A DNA stretch of 64,000 nucleotides from Hetaerina americana (lineage: Eukaryota > Arthropoda > Insecta > Odonata > Calopterygidae): the NCBI GenBank assembly GCA_022747635.1, contig JAKTNV010000002.1, positions 107,924,869-107,988,868 on the forward strand, read 5' to 3'. Both the position numbers and the translations under genes were made by a program. The first letter of the stretch is position 1. Every line of letters starts with the position of its first letter. The notes under the pieces were generated by a model, which saw nothing but the letters and a program-made list of their open reading frames with translations, was not told where the DNA came from and did not search any database. This document shows positions 47,201 through 56,930 of this stretch, one piece after another.

Positions 47201-48491
47201 TCAAATCTGCTCCAACGATCACTTGATGAGAAGACAGGAAATCAGCGGCTTTCCATTGCATCTTCTCCGTTTTTTCATCGATGGTAATCGTCACATCTAG
47301 GTATCCCAAAGTCTTAGCTGGTATGGGCGTCATTGGCATCGTCACTTGAGTCATTGACCCCTTCAGTCTTGACTTATACCTTTTCGCCACCTCGGGACCT
47401 ACTATGGTCACTTGAGCCCCGGGGTCATAGAGCGCAATGTACTCTTTTCCCCCGATCAGGACTGAGACTTGGTCTCTATTCTCTGCCGTAACACTCGCTA
47501 AACTCACTCTAGGCGTGGACTCCACGCCGACTCCCCCTCCCTGAACCGGACACAGCCTATCAGGTTTGTCCTCAATGGTTACAGGGTATGTCACACTCTC
47601 ACTCGACTCATTCCTGCCCGTCCCTTTGTTGGTACACAACCGATCCAGAGTGAACAGTACTTGAGGCAATTTCTCATAATCGCTGTCCTGTTCTGATTTC
47701 CGGCCCGCGTGAAGCGACTGGGCAGAATCTACATTCCACGCATGTCTCGGCGGGCTTTGTGGCACCGACGAGATGCTCTGAGGCCTCTCACTCATTCTCT
47801 CACTCTCTGCTTGCTTTGGTGGCTGGAGACAGGCTGGCCTGTTCGATCCTACCAAGGACTTGACCCTTTCGCTTTCTTCCGACCTAACGGATTGGCAGAG
47901 CGGAGCTGACTCCGTCGACCAATGCGCCTTCTCCCCCATATGCGGTTGATTTGATGGGCGGAGACGGGCTGACCCGCTCGGCTCGGCGAAATCAACGGCT
48001 GGACAGCAAATATCAGCTTTGCAGTGGAGGTCGGCCGTCCGTCTCCACTGCTCAGCTGGAGAGCTTTTCCTGATAGCTCCATTGCATTGGCCAGATCGAT
48101 AGAGGTTGGCTGTCCACCTCGATCTGTAGATTTCTTCATCCTTGATCTTTGCCAACGCCTCAGATGGGTGGTGGATGTTGGCTGTCCAACTCGACCCAGG
48201 AGCAGATGTTTCATCTGGCCCATCTGAGTTTATCTCCCTTCCTTTCTCTATACAATTCTTTATTCCACTATTTACATCCTCCTTGATCGAATTTGGTTCG
48301 CAAAATTTGGCTGTCCAACTCGGCTTTTCCAAAATCGAATCACCATTTCCTAACCTAATTGACTTATTCCTATGATTATCTAAATCTAATTCAGCCGGTT
48401 TGTGTTCGACGGATTGGTTTGCGGGGAAGCCGCTGGGGCTAGGCGACTCCCCGCTTGTCCGTTTTCCTGCCGAGTAAACAGATGTTTGCAA
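44241..48491 (-). CDS. pol: Ty3/gypsy Pol polyprotein
   Basis: An uninterrupted 1416-codon frame in the -1 frame relative to gag, overlapping it by 106 bases. The N-terminal 300 residues are low in recognisable motifs and contain repeats built on WTAN and WRRTAD. The aspartic protease site is ALYDPGAQVTIVG at about residue 356. The reverse transcriptase follows, with FGYLDDIII near 702-708, then RNase H (IVQTDASSEAIGGVLSQ, VITDHSALQYL) and integrase: the zinc site SGHLGVEKT and CQDCQ, then ADLMEF near 1113, LLTDNGKEF near 1169 and VERSNRT near 1208, the D,D35E triad. The C-terminal GDLVMRRTHHL region ends without a chromodomain. No stop or frameshift is present, so the protein is probably functional. 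Translation most likely requires -1 frameshifting from gag. Confidence 0.95.
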   Translation of the reverse strand: MQTSVYSAGKRTSGESPSPSGFPANQSVEHKPAELDLDNHRNKSIRLGNGDSILEKPSWTAKFCEPNSIKEDVNSGIKNCIEKGREINSDGPDETSAPGSSWTANIHHPSEALAKIKDEEIYRSRWTANLYRSGQCNGAIRKSSPAEQWRRTADLHCKADICCPAVDFAEPSGSARLRPSNQPHMGEKAHWSTESAPLCQSVRSEESERVKSLVGSNRPACLQPPKQAESERMSERPQSISSVPQSPPRHAWNVDSAQSLHAGRKSEQDSDYEKLPQVLFTLDRLCTNKGTGRNESSESVTYPVTIEDKPDRLCPVQGGGVGVESTPRVSLASVTAENRDQVSVLIGGKEYIALYDPGAQVTIVGPEVAKRYKSRLKGSMTQVTMPMTPIPAKTLGYLDVTITIDEKTEKMQWKAADFLSSHQVIVGADLKNLFSIDTMSAEKCWRAKKGPWHPFWKKGTRNEPHIFAECAGLSVLESYQSVRLSALLSEFNREEVKQGEKKNMECGGITTLTDDQRRRLNKVIEQAITEGPKLMLLTEHHIDVQGAEPIKHRPRRMSPRMMEVAQQELQRMLDEGVVERSASAWSSAPVIVKKADGSARFCIDYRDLNKVTKKDAYPLPNMDSILDKLRKAKYISKIDLRWAYNQIPMEESSKKYTAFAIPGSGLFQFRRMPFGLTNAPATFQRLIDSLFGPEFEPIMFGYLDDIIIVTELFDEHLKWVEIVLRKLDQAGLVINKEKSEFCCTRAAYLGYLLDAEGLRPDPEKIAPVVNYPAPSNLKQLRRFLGMIGWYARFIKDDSEIKLPLVKLLHKGQEWEWTEEQQKAFETYKRAITEAPVLARPDFSKPFIVQTDASSEAIGGVLSQVNEDGEHPIVYVSRVLTSAEKNYTTTERELLAILWAIKKLRPYLEGYKFLVITDHSALQYLRNLKEPTGRLARWALELQQWDFEVVHRRGKIHDLPDALSGMYEQLSGEEKIAEITEVKDEDHQRRVEEVTKYPERYKNWKVEAGHLYRYKYDELLDPIADCEEGWKLVLPKECRERVIRDAHCEPSSGHLGVEKTFDRVVRDYYWRGAYHDIHNFVRQCQDCQQFKTSQQAPQGLLGKITVERPWSVVAADLMEFPLSKAKNKYLIIFQDLFSRWVELKAVRAATGANVVKALEELVLFRWGTPEYLLTDNGKEFDNKCVGEALAEYGITHTTTPPYHAQANPVERSNRTLKTAIAMFVEKDHRDWDQHLHELRHAVNTAKQASTKISPAYLNFGRHPLPVKSLRRELEKGEGIESRLDPQAWKKRADRLGLLRDLVAENIEKAQEKQARAYNKGRRNIEFNVGDLVMRRTHHLSSGIDRFSAKLAPKFEGPIEILKKLSPTVYIVETRSNKQNAKVDIGDLKRYIAPRSTRQSGESSERQAHGAHSQKNSL

Positions 48492-50536
48492 TTAGGGCAA
48501 TTAATTGCCAATAAGCCGACCTTGCCGCAAAGTTGGCACTTTTCTCGTGTCCTACCCTGTCGACTGGGGCAATTGACACCGATATGCCCTCTTGCGCCAC
48601 AGCTGAAACACTGGACTCTCGGGCACACATTTGCCCTATGTCCCGACTCTCCGCAGGAATAACAAGCTCCGTCAAAGCCCGGTCCCTGGTCTCTCGCCTG
48701 TGAAGGCCTAGACAACGTAGGTCTCGTTATGGCCCGGCTGTCCCATCGGCCATTGTAACCTGCCCCAGAGGAGCTGGGCGTGACCTCTCTCGGAGAGGAC
48801 GGCTCGCCATTTTTCCCCATAGTGGGCGGTATTCTCCCTCCCCCATCCGTGATGGACTTTTTCTTGACCTCATTGTGTTGAAGTTCGTTAACAATGCTGG
48901 TCTTCTTATTCATTTCCTCCACATTGCTCCCCAGGGCCCCTACTTTCGCTGGTTTTCTTGATCCTTGCTCTTCTCCTTTCCTCACATAAGCGCCAGTCGT
49001 GATTAGCGACTCGCTAGCTGGCATAGGATCATGATAACGAGCATTGATTGCCATTCTTCTTTCATACTTCTGACCACAATCCATCAGTTCATCCAACGTC
49101 TTAAGGCGTCGATCCTTTATCTCATTTCGATATTCTGGAAGTAGATTGCTCAATGCGACCTTGAGAAGTTTCCTCTCTGACAACGGTTTCTTCAAATATT
49201 TAGAAAGATGTTGTAAGTTGCCTATAAATTCTGCTATCTTCTCCTTCCTCCCTTGGGTTCTATTGGTAATTTCCCTCATCACTTGCTCTTCGTCCCACTC
49301 TTCGACGAATCTCTGTTTAAATCGTCGTTGAAAGTCATTCCAGTCTTTGATGTACTCCTCCGTGGCCGCATACCAGTTGTAAGCGGTATCTCGAAGAGTA
49401 AACGGCAAAACCTTCAAGATATCGCTATCCGAGGCATTAGTGCTGGCTCTGATGTTTCCCAACTTCTGGAGGTACTCTCTTGCCTTTGAATTGCCGTCTC
49501 CTCGAAATTCAAGCTTCCAACTCTGGAACGCCTTTATGCATCTTTGCGAGATCTCAGCTGAGCGTGACGAGCTCGTACGATGTCTCTTGGATTTAGATGC
49601 CAATTTTCTCGGAGCACTGGCCCTTCCTAACTCAGAGCTGATGCTCTGTCTATGTCCATCGTCCCCTGATGCATCGTCCGAGTCATCACTGCTGTCAGTA
49701 GATAACGACCCGCTCGTTACCTCCGACTCTGAAGAAGATGACGAAGTGGATGTTATTTCCCTCCGATACTTTTTCCTGGAACCCTTTCTCAAGTTCACTT
49801 CCTTATCGTTCTTCTCACTGCCCAATTTTTGTAAAATTCGGCTAAGTCCATCCGTTAGGTTGTTGATCATCTCGTTCTGCTGTTGCAATTGACTCCGCAA
49901 CTCCTTTATTTCCTCAGAGTTGCGGTCGCTCTGTACTGGTATCTCTTTCTGATTTAATTTCGCTTCCGAAGGCAGAATGCGCAGTTTTTCCTTTTCTCTG
50001 GTCAAATCTGACGCTTCTTTCCTTTCCCCCAGCGGCGGAAAATCATACGAGTCCATCAGCGGCAGTTTGGGCTGAGGGCCCCCCGCTGCGTTTGCTGTAA
50101 TGGTCCGAATGGGGTTCAGTTCCTCATTAATTTCTCCGTCGCTTGCGGCAACTTTCTCCGTCTCGATGTGCTTCTTTTTATGCCCCTTACTGCATGCTCC
50201 TTTCGTTTTCCGCCCTGCCTCTAGGTCTTCGTCCCAGTTTAAGGCGTGTAGAGCTCCTGAGAGGGTTACATCGTCAGGCTGCACATCCTCGTCCAATTCT
50301 TTTGACCATGGTGTCCCTAACCGTGGTTGTGCCAAAAGAAGCTTAGCCCGCAATAATCGCTCTTTGCGTACTAAGAGTGGCCCCACCAAGGAGTGTCCTT
50401 TACTTGACAACTCATTTTCCACCTCTTCTTCACTCATTTGCTTAATTATTTCAAATTCTGCCTTTACCGCTGAATGCCGTAGCAGTGCCCTCATATCTCT
50501 CTGATATCTCGCCAAAAATCCAGTGTCACCCTCCAT
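48386..50536 (-). CDS. gag: Ty3/gypsy Gag polyprotein
   Basis: A 716-codon open frame from MEGDTGFLARY at 50536 to the stop at 48386. The middle carries the retrotransposon capsid region with LPFTLRDTAYNWYAA and WNDFQRRFKQRFVEEWDEEQ. Before it lie a coiled-coil-like segment and an acidic Ser-rich block (TSTSSSSSESEVTSG). Three zinc knuckles sit near residues 622-690: CYSCGESGHRANVC, CFSCGARGHIGVNC and CQLCGKVGLLAINC. In the third the zinc-binding His is Leu. Gag assembles the particle and packages RNA. The overlap with pol includes GGAAAAC near 48457, a possible but not classic slippery site. Confidence 0.9.
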   Translation of the reverse strand: MEGDTGFLARYQRDMRALLRHSAVKAEFEIIKQMSEEEVENELSSKGHSLVGPLLVRKERLLRAKLLLAQPRLGTPWSKELDEDVQPDDVTLSGALHALNWDEDLEAGRKTKGACSKGHKKKHIETEKVAASDGEINEELNPIRTITANAAGGPQPKLPLMDSYDFPPLGERKEASDLTREKEKLRILPSEAKLNQKEIPVQSDRNSEEIKELRSQLQQQNEMINNLTDGLSRILQKLGSEKNDKEVNLRKGSRKKYRREITSTSSSSSESEVTSGSLSTDSSDDSDDASGDDGHRQSISSELGRASAPRKLASKSKRHRTSSSRSAEISQRCIKAFQSWKLEFRGDGNSKAREYLQKLGNIRASTNASDSDILKVLPFTLRDTAYNWYAATEEYIKDWNDFQRRFKQRFVEEWDEEQVMREITNRTQGRKEKIAEFIGNLQHLSKYLKKPLSERKLLKVALSNLLPEYRNEIKDRRLKTLDELMDCGQKYERRMAINARYHDPMPASESLITTGAYVRKGEEQGSRKPAKVGALGSNVEEMNKKTSIVNELQHNEVKKKSITDGGGRIPPTMGKNGEPSSPREVTPSSSGAGYNGRWDSRAITRPTLSRPSQARDQGPGFDGACYSCGESGHRANVCPRVQCFSCGARGHIGVNCPSRQGRTREKCQLCGKVGLLAINCPNCKHLFTRQENGQAGSRLAPAASPQTNPSNTNRLN

Positions 50537-51313
50537 TGTAAATTAGGAAGAAGAAAATTCTTAACCTATTGAATAATTAAAGGATTTGCCCCACCTAACC
50601 TAAAATACGCTTACTGCAAAAATTTAATCCTAATCTAAAGATATTTCCCTGTTCTACAGTTATTATAACAAATAGGGTAGAATAAATCAGAATTCTATAT
50701 TAAAAGCATAACCTAACCTCAAAATTCAAAAATTACAAACTCCACTTCCTCTTTTCAAAGGATCCTCTGCCACTCTGGGGATACGTGGCCACGCACGGAG
50801 CTTCCCTCACGCCAATAATAGTAGTTAATCTTAGAAACCGATCGTCCCTCCGCAACTTAACTGGAAACAAGTCGCCTCGGGAATGTTCACAGCTTTCATC
50901 CCACCCTCAACGCCAAGCAACCACTCAAAGCAACCGCACAAACCACATTCAAGTACAAAAGATTGAGTAGAAATTATAATCTCTTATTTACTGCTTCCCT
51001 CACAAAGAATTTTAAATTTTTTTATTTCATGAAAATGTATAGCGAAAAAAAAGGACTAATTTATAAATCAAATAGAAAAATTGTATACCGCTCGCGAAAG
51101 AGCTGTACGTAATAACTGGCGCTCGCGCGATGTTAATCACGCATCGTTCCCGCTCACACACACGCTTTGCACACCATGCCGGTATCACTCCGCTCGCTCT
51201 CCTTCACACCATTGTTGCCTCGTCAAGGCCGACGCGACGCCATTTTACACTCGCGCCGCATGCGCACTCTCGAAATATAATTGTCACTTTTCTCGCACAA
51301 CAATAGAAAGGCT
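50537..51313. other. 5' leader of the Ty3/gypsy element
   Basis: Untranslated leader between the primer-binding site and gag on the minus strand. Nothing coding was recognised. Confidence 0.6.
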
Positions 51314-51331
51314 GCCCCACGTTGGGCGCCA
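51314..51331 (-). other. Primer-binding site
   Basis: On the minus strand TGGCGCCCAACGTGGGGC begins two bases after the 5' LTR. It starts with TGG, complementary to a tRNA CCA end. The tRNA type was not determined. Confidence 0.85.
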
Positions 51332-51333
51332 TT

Positions 51334-52056
51334 TGTGACGCGGTATTTAATTTATAGATAAATTTTCCCCGATACCGCGAGACAAGGGAGGCCGCGACTC
51401 TACTTGTTTTGAGGGCGCCAGGCTAGCCGCATGGCTAGCCGCAGAGTCACGCCGCTGGCTGTCACCTGGCCCATCACACTCCTCGTCCCAGGGGAGGGCT
51501 CGCTCACCTTTTATGTGCCCCGGGGTGGGCAGCGGCTCTTCAGCTGAAATCACGAGGGGCGCAAGGAGGCGCATAAAAATGGACTCCGACGAGTAAACTT
51601 CATAAGAACTATTTATTATCACAAGAAAAGGTGTGGGCGCTCCCAAGCAAACATGACGCGCGGTGCCGACGCCTGCTGGGCCACGATGTTGGGTGGCCGC
51701 TCGGCTGCAGCCGAAGATGGCCGCCTCGCTGTCGACTGCTGGCTCCCGATGTTCCGGTCGGGGCCTGCGGGGGGCCCACACGGCGAGGTCGGTTGCTGGC
51801 ACGCGCACCCCCGGTGTTCGCAGGCTGTCGGTGACTCGACGATGATAGCACACGACCTTCTCTCTCGGGCATCTCACAACGAACTCTCCTTACCACGTGT
51901 TGGCCGGCACTCTCCGCGCGCGGCGCGCCCCGCTCTTCTTTTTTTCTTACATACATTGTCGGCGCCCACAAATAGCGCCCCGCCGTTCTACGGCTCGCGA
52001 GAGGGGCGCGCGTATTCGAACTGGGCAAGTGACGCTGCGCCAAGCACAACGTCACA
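51334..52056 (-). repeat. 5' LTR of the Ty3/gypsy element
   Basis: The LTR is 723 bp. It differs from the other LTR at one visible position (G at 51820). Confidence 0.95.
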
Positions 52057-52060
52057 CCAC

Positions 52061-52760
52061 TGAACCATTTTTTCAAGTTTGCAAACACAAAATGATCTGA
52101 GGGGGCTAAATTTTTTAAAAGAGGTTCATGGGGTAGAAATTTAAACTAAAATTAAGGAATTTTGGCCTTTGCAATAGCAGATTGAACAGCTGGTGCATTA
52201 TCTTGATGAAAAAACATTTTCTTCTTAGCCAAATGCAGCTGCCTTTGTTTGATTTCTTTACTCAAACATTGCAATTAGTTAGCATAAAACACATTATTGA
52301 TAGTTTTCCCTCTTTCAAGATTGCTAATGAAAATTATCCCACGCAGAATCCAAAACACAACGTCATGACCTTGCCTACAGATGAAATGGTCATCATCTTT
52401 TGTGGAGATGGTTCTCCATTTTGAATCCATTGTTTTGATTGTTCTTTCATCTCGTGTGTATTGGACCCATGTTTAATCCATGGTTATGGAAAGCTGCAAA
52501 AATTCTGCTTTGTTTCTTAGCCCCTAATTGAAATATCTTCATTACACTGGTTTTGCTGAAGCGTGAGCAAATGCAACACCCATCTTGCATAGAGCTCTCA
52601 TATCCAAATTTTCAGCTAATATGAGATAATCCCCATTTTTTAAAATGCCTGCTATTTCTGCTAGCTGGTACACTTTCAGTATCATCCAGTATCACTAAGT
52701 AGATTTTCTTTGGTATTTCTGCAGTCCACCTCATTTGGTTAGCCAATATGATACTTATCT
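52061..52760 (-). pseudogene. Mariner transposase, main part (interrupted copy 4)
   Basis: The minus strand gives, in order, VYQLAEIAGILKNGDYLIL, LDMRALCKMG, TMD-stop-TWV with the first catalytic Asp, a KEQSKQW and SSVGKVMTLCFGF block, a degraded second block with KCFFIKI, and finally FANLKKWFSG just before the gypsy LTR. Stops are frequent. The C-terminal end continues at 42996-42820. Confidence 0.75.
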
Positions 52761-53218
52761 TGACAGCTCTTATGGCTTAGTTAAAACTATGCAACCCAAT
52801 ATTTTACTGTTGCAAATAAATGAGCAGACTAACCTTGAATAGAATCCAGTTCAGCTTCATTATTAGTAAGGCAGAGGCTTTTCAAATTAAGGTGTTGTAT
52901 CACATCTTTATGACCAAATCTCAATTTTCACAAATTCACAGAAATTGTTCAGTATTGATGGTTGCCAAAAAGATGCTTAATAGCATAGAATCTTCCAACT
53001 TGAAACATATGCTTGATGGATTGCATCATTTCTAATACAGGGGTATTTTTAAACAACCTCCACCATCTCTAGGTTAGGCAGGGCACTTCTGGGTCTTCTT
53101 TTGTATGAAAGGTTTAACTGCTTAATTTTCAATTTAAAACATGATAGTTATATGGGAATTTTGTTAATAATTTATATGGATATCCTTTATGACAGTAATA
53201 TTTTTCTTTGATCTTGTG
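52761..53218. other. Unassigned stretch
   Basis: AT-rich. The remainder of mariner copy 4 and its terminal repeat should lie here but were not identified. Confidence 0.4.
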
Positions 53219-53337
53219 GAAATATTCAAACTATAGAGAAATACATTTGTTTCCTGATGTGAGCAGTGAGGGAGAGTATGATGCTGACCAGCCTTAGGAG
53301 AATGAAGGACTAAGAGAGGGAGTATTGAAGGCACAAG
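53219..53337 (+). pseudogene. Gene C relic: homologue of gene B exon 5
   Basis: The preceding TTTGATCTTGTG matches TTTGATCTTGCAG at gene B, but the acceptor AG is lost. Inside, ATACATTTGT, GATGCTGACC and GAGAATGAAGG match in order, and a GTAAGA donor remains. Several stops are present. Similarity continues into the following intron. Confidence 0.65.
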
Positions 53338-55100
53338 GTAAGAACTCAGGGCTGTTGTCATTTTGCTATTGTTACTTTCTAGTGATCTGGTATGTTTGGT
53401 GAATAACTCTTTAATGTCACTAAGATATTGTGTTAAAAAATAAAGTATTTTTAATTTTACTATAAAAAAATAAAATTTATTTTTAAAATTATGAAACATT
53501 AAATAGAGGACAAATTCAAATTTTTACAAAAAATAAGTAAAAAAACATAATTAGGATTATTTTAAATGAAAGTTTTTGAGACAAAGAAGTTAAATATTTT
53601 TTGATCTATGGAAATTAAATTAGAAATATTTATTTCATAAAATCTTCTGGAATCTGGGTGGAAAATATAATAACCTTAATGGAGCTCACCGAATTACTTT
53701 TAGTCCATTGCAGATTAATTTGATTTTCTTAGTCCTTATTTTCTTTCATTCCTATCATTGCTCTGCTCATTGAACATCCATGTTGATCCAGGCTAATTTC
53801 ATGGATGCAGTATTTGCATTTAATGCATACAGTTCAGGATCTTGACCTCTTCTGAACAAGTTTACCATACAAACCATGTGCATTTTTTTTGCCTTGAAAT
53901 TTCCTGAGTTTAGCTTTTATCTCACTGATTTATTGACACGCAGCTATAGGAAATGCACTCTGCTGATAAAGCTTGAAGTTAATTGAAACCTGTTCATTTG
54001 TTTTACTGGTATTTTCTCTGCATATTATATGAACTAAGGGCAATTACTCTAAACAACCTTTTTCCAAAACTTTATCTTATGCCTTTCATCATAGTAACAT
54101 TAACCATCATGTCAGAGCTGTCAATGCCACCCATCTACTTATTGCAAAGATTTATTGGTTTCAGTTTAAATAATTTCTTAGTTTTGCCATTACAATTGTT
54201 TCATAGTGATGTCTTGTGTACTTTTGCTTTTGTGGATTTGCAGCTGGAGATCCATGTGATTTTTATATATGCCGCAGTAAAAAAATTTCATCCTTTCTGA
54301 TTTTTTTTCCCCCAAACAGGTCTTTCAATCTTTTTGGTAGTAACTGACTATTCCTTATCAAAGTCCTTGGAAAAAGGCTTGTGAAAAGTTCACATGCCTA
54401 TACAACATTTTTATTTATTGAATTTCATTTCTACATATATTTTAGTTTTCTTATCCTTAAAATATATTCCAAGGTCCTTGGTATCTCTCCAGTGTTCAAT
54501 ATTATTTGCTCCACAATAGCAGTAGAAAGACATGAGATATTATTAGCCAGTAACATATCGTTAAAATGTTATTTCCTTTATGCAGTGATGTTTATTATGC
54601 AGATTTTAAAGCAGGTGAGAATGAATTTTAGAATACCCTAAAGTTATATCAACTCACTCGGTAGTAACATTTGTTATCATCGATAAAATGTTCAAATATT
54701 TTGTCTGACTAATGTTTTAAAGACTTATTCACCTTTATTTCCTATGTCAACTCTAGCTGGGAATCTAGATCTCGCAGTTCCTCTATCAATGCAAACCCTG
54801 AAATATGATTACATCATATTGCAATTCCCTTAATAGCCATCGTGCACTTCACTCTCTGTGCTGGTCTGGGAAATCTTCTGGAATTTATGAATCTATGAGG
54901 AAGTCTTACTGCTCTCCAGTAGGAACCTGAAAATGTTCCTTTCCCTGATACTGCTTTCAGTATCTATTCTTCATTAAGCAAAGCTAAAACTTCAAACATT
55001 TTATTTGTGAAATCATTAGTCAGTGCAAGTGCTCTCTTAGCTATTTTTTTGATAACTAAGACTATGGACTAAAATAAATTGCCACAGACTCAGCAAAATT
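53338..55100. other. Gene C relic intron, homologous in part to gene B
   Basis: The segment 54440-54640 matches gene B intron 24690-24880. The C2H2 exon expected after it is absent. Confidence 0.45.
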
Positions 55101-56100
55101 CTTTTAAAATAGCACAAAAATTAACTGCTTCAAAAGTTTCAAGCTTTGCACCAACAGAGTAATATCAGAAAGTTATCACACAATTAACAGGACATTTCCT
55201 AAACTAAAAGCTACACAAAAATGGAAAGTGTAAAAGCAGTTGGAAAGAATTAAGTGTTCATTTAGGGAAAGAAAATTCTAGACAAGGTTGTTGCAATATT
55301 ACAATGCCTAAGAATTGGTATATTTTTTACACAGAAGAAACTTAACTAAAAATGAATACCAAAGAAATGCTAGAACCACCACAAGAAATTATTTTTCACT
55401 AGAGAAGAATGAAATCAAAGAGAATTCAAGTTGTTAAGCATTTTGATAATTATTTGTTAAAAAGAACACAAAAAAACACAACATTTATCAAGAATACATG
55501 CCAAACCTAAACTCACTTCCATTAGAAGAGTGACCAAGGATAATCAAAAGTATATTGAGTTGTTCCTTTATTTTATGAAAGACCATAAATCTTTTAAGAA
55601 AACAAAGAATTCCTTTGCTTCTACTTTAGACACCATTAAGTTCAAAACAATTATGCTATCTGTTAAAAGCATGCACTTTATAGATCCGATAGAATTGAAT
55701 GTGTAGATGTATTACCAGAAGAGTTAAAAATCATTTTATTTGGTACATTTGAAACTGCTCTCTACATTTCAGGGGTCAACCCTTAAGTGCTATTCAAAAC
55801 ATGCTCCCCATTACATCAATAATTATTATCACTTTAAAACCAATTAAACATAAATTGAAATTATCCCTGTTTTTAGAAAAAATTACTGAAAAAGGTTCAG
55901 TGTTTATCTTCAGTGATTAAATTTAATGGTGAGGATTTTTAACAAGTGTTTTGGCCAGCAGTAAATACTTTATTCAAAATAAACAAGTCTGAAACCCCTA
56001 ATGCTGCTTTTTATGCATTGTTATGCTATAAACTGTCAGGCAAAATGTTTTTGTTTTTTTGAAGTCCCAAGGTGTTTTAGAATTTATAATATCTGAAGTT
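55101..56100. other. Unassigned AT-rich stretch
   Basis: Short protein-like strings occur on the plus strand near 55700-55760, such as LPEELKIILFGTF, faintly recalling the start of a non-LTR reverse transcriptase, but no diagnostic motif follows. Confidence 0.3.
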
Positions 56101-56700
56101 AAGGTGAATTAAATGAATTGCAAATTACAGATTATATTGAAAATTCTTCCAAAAGTGATCATTGATGACCAAAAGTCAAGCCATGTTGAAATGTGCCAGG
56201 AAATCCACAACATGAGCAAATATAATCCCAATTTTTTTTATATCATTGCAGGTGACAAGACATTGGCATTTGAATATAACCTTTTAACCAAAAGACAATT
56301 ATAGGAGCAGCTTACATCAGCATCCCCTTGCCCCAAGAATTCAGTCAAGATCATGAAAATTGTAGTTTTTGAGCTCCCCTGACTGAGTTCATCACAAGTT
56401 ATTAGAACCTGGAGTCACTGTGTCCTCCAAATTTTATATAAAAGGACGCATAAGAAAAACAAAGGGTTTAATGCATCTGGCAGGACATTGCAGAAAACTA
56501 GAAGTTACACCAAAACATGGCCATAGCTCACTTTGCCTTTTTTGTCACTGACTACATGATCAAAGCAAGTGTGGCAGCTATCAAACAACTCTGATATAGC
56601 CAGGACATGGCTCTCCCTTACTTGTTTTGTTTATATGCCATAAAAGTTCTGGAAAGCAAACATTTCAGGACAACCTACCTATCTTATTTCCAGCAGCATA
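56101..56700 (+). pseudogene. Mariner transposase relic, copy 5
   Basis: The plus strand reads DDQKSSHVEMCQEI, NPNFFYIIAGDKTLAFEYN with the first catalytic Asp, then TKRQL and, after shifts, SASPCPKNS. Further on a degraded final block SQDMALPYLFCL corresponds to SPDLAP-D-FLF, in which the third catalytic Asp is Tyr. Stops are common. Confidence 0.75.
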
Positions 56701-56930
56701 TTTATATTTTTAAAATTGTCGGTTAGGGTATAAAATAAAATATACACCTATGCCTAAGCCAATGTATTGTTGTGCTTAATGTCTCATATTTATAGAATCA
56801 AGTAATCAATAAGGCTCTTGGAATTTTATTATTAGTACTATTTTGAAGGAATCATAACAGTAAGTTAATTGAAAGTTTAACTAAATTTAACACATTGAAA
56901 TTTATTTGAATATCACTTAGTGCCAAAAAA

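Larger units (their letters stand above)
42997..52056 (-). mobile_element. Ty3/gypsy LTR retrotransposon, full length and young
   Basis: A 9060-bp element, transcribed on the minus strand, with 723-bp LTRs at 42997-43719 and 51334-52056. It is flanked by the 4-bp duplication CCAC (42993-42996 and 52057-52060). Both LTRs start TGTGACG and end CGTCACA. One difference is visible between them (A at 43483, G at 51820). It has a primer-binding site, polypurine tract, gag and pol; there is no env. The base composition is markedly richer in G and C than its surroundings. All parts look intact. Confidence 0.95.

Noticed and set aside
55700..56100. Possible non-LTR reverse transcriptase
   Set aside because: Only a weak LPEELK-like string is present; no active-site or flanking motif was found.
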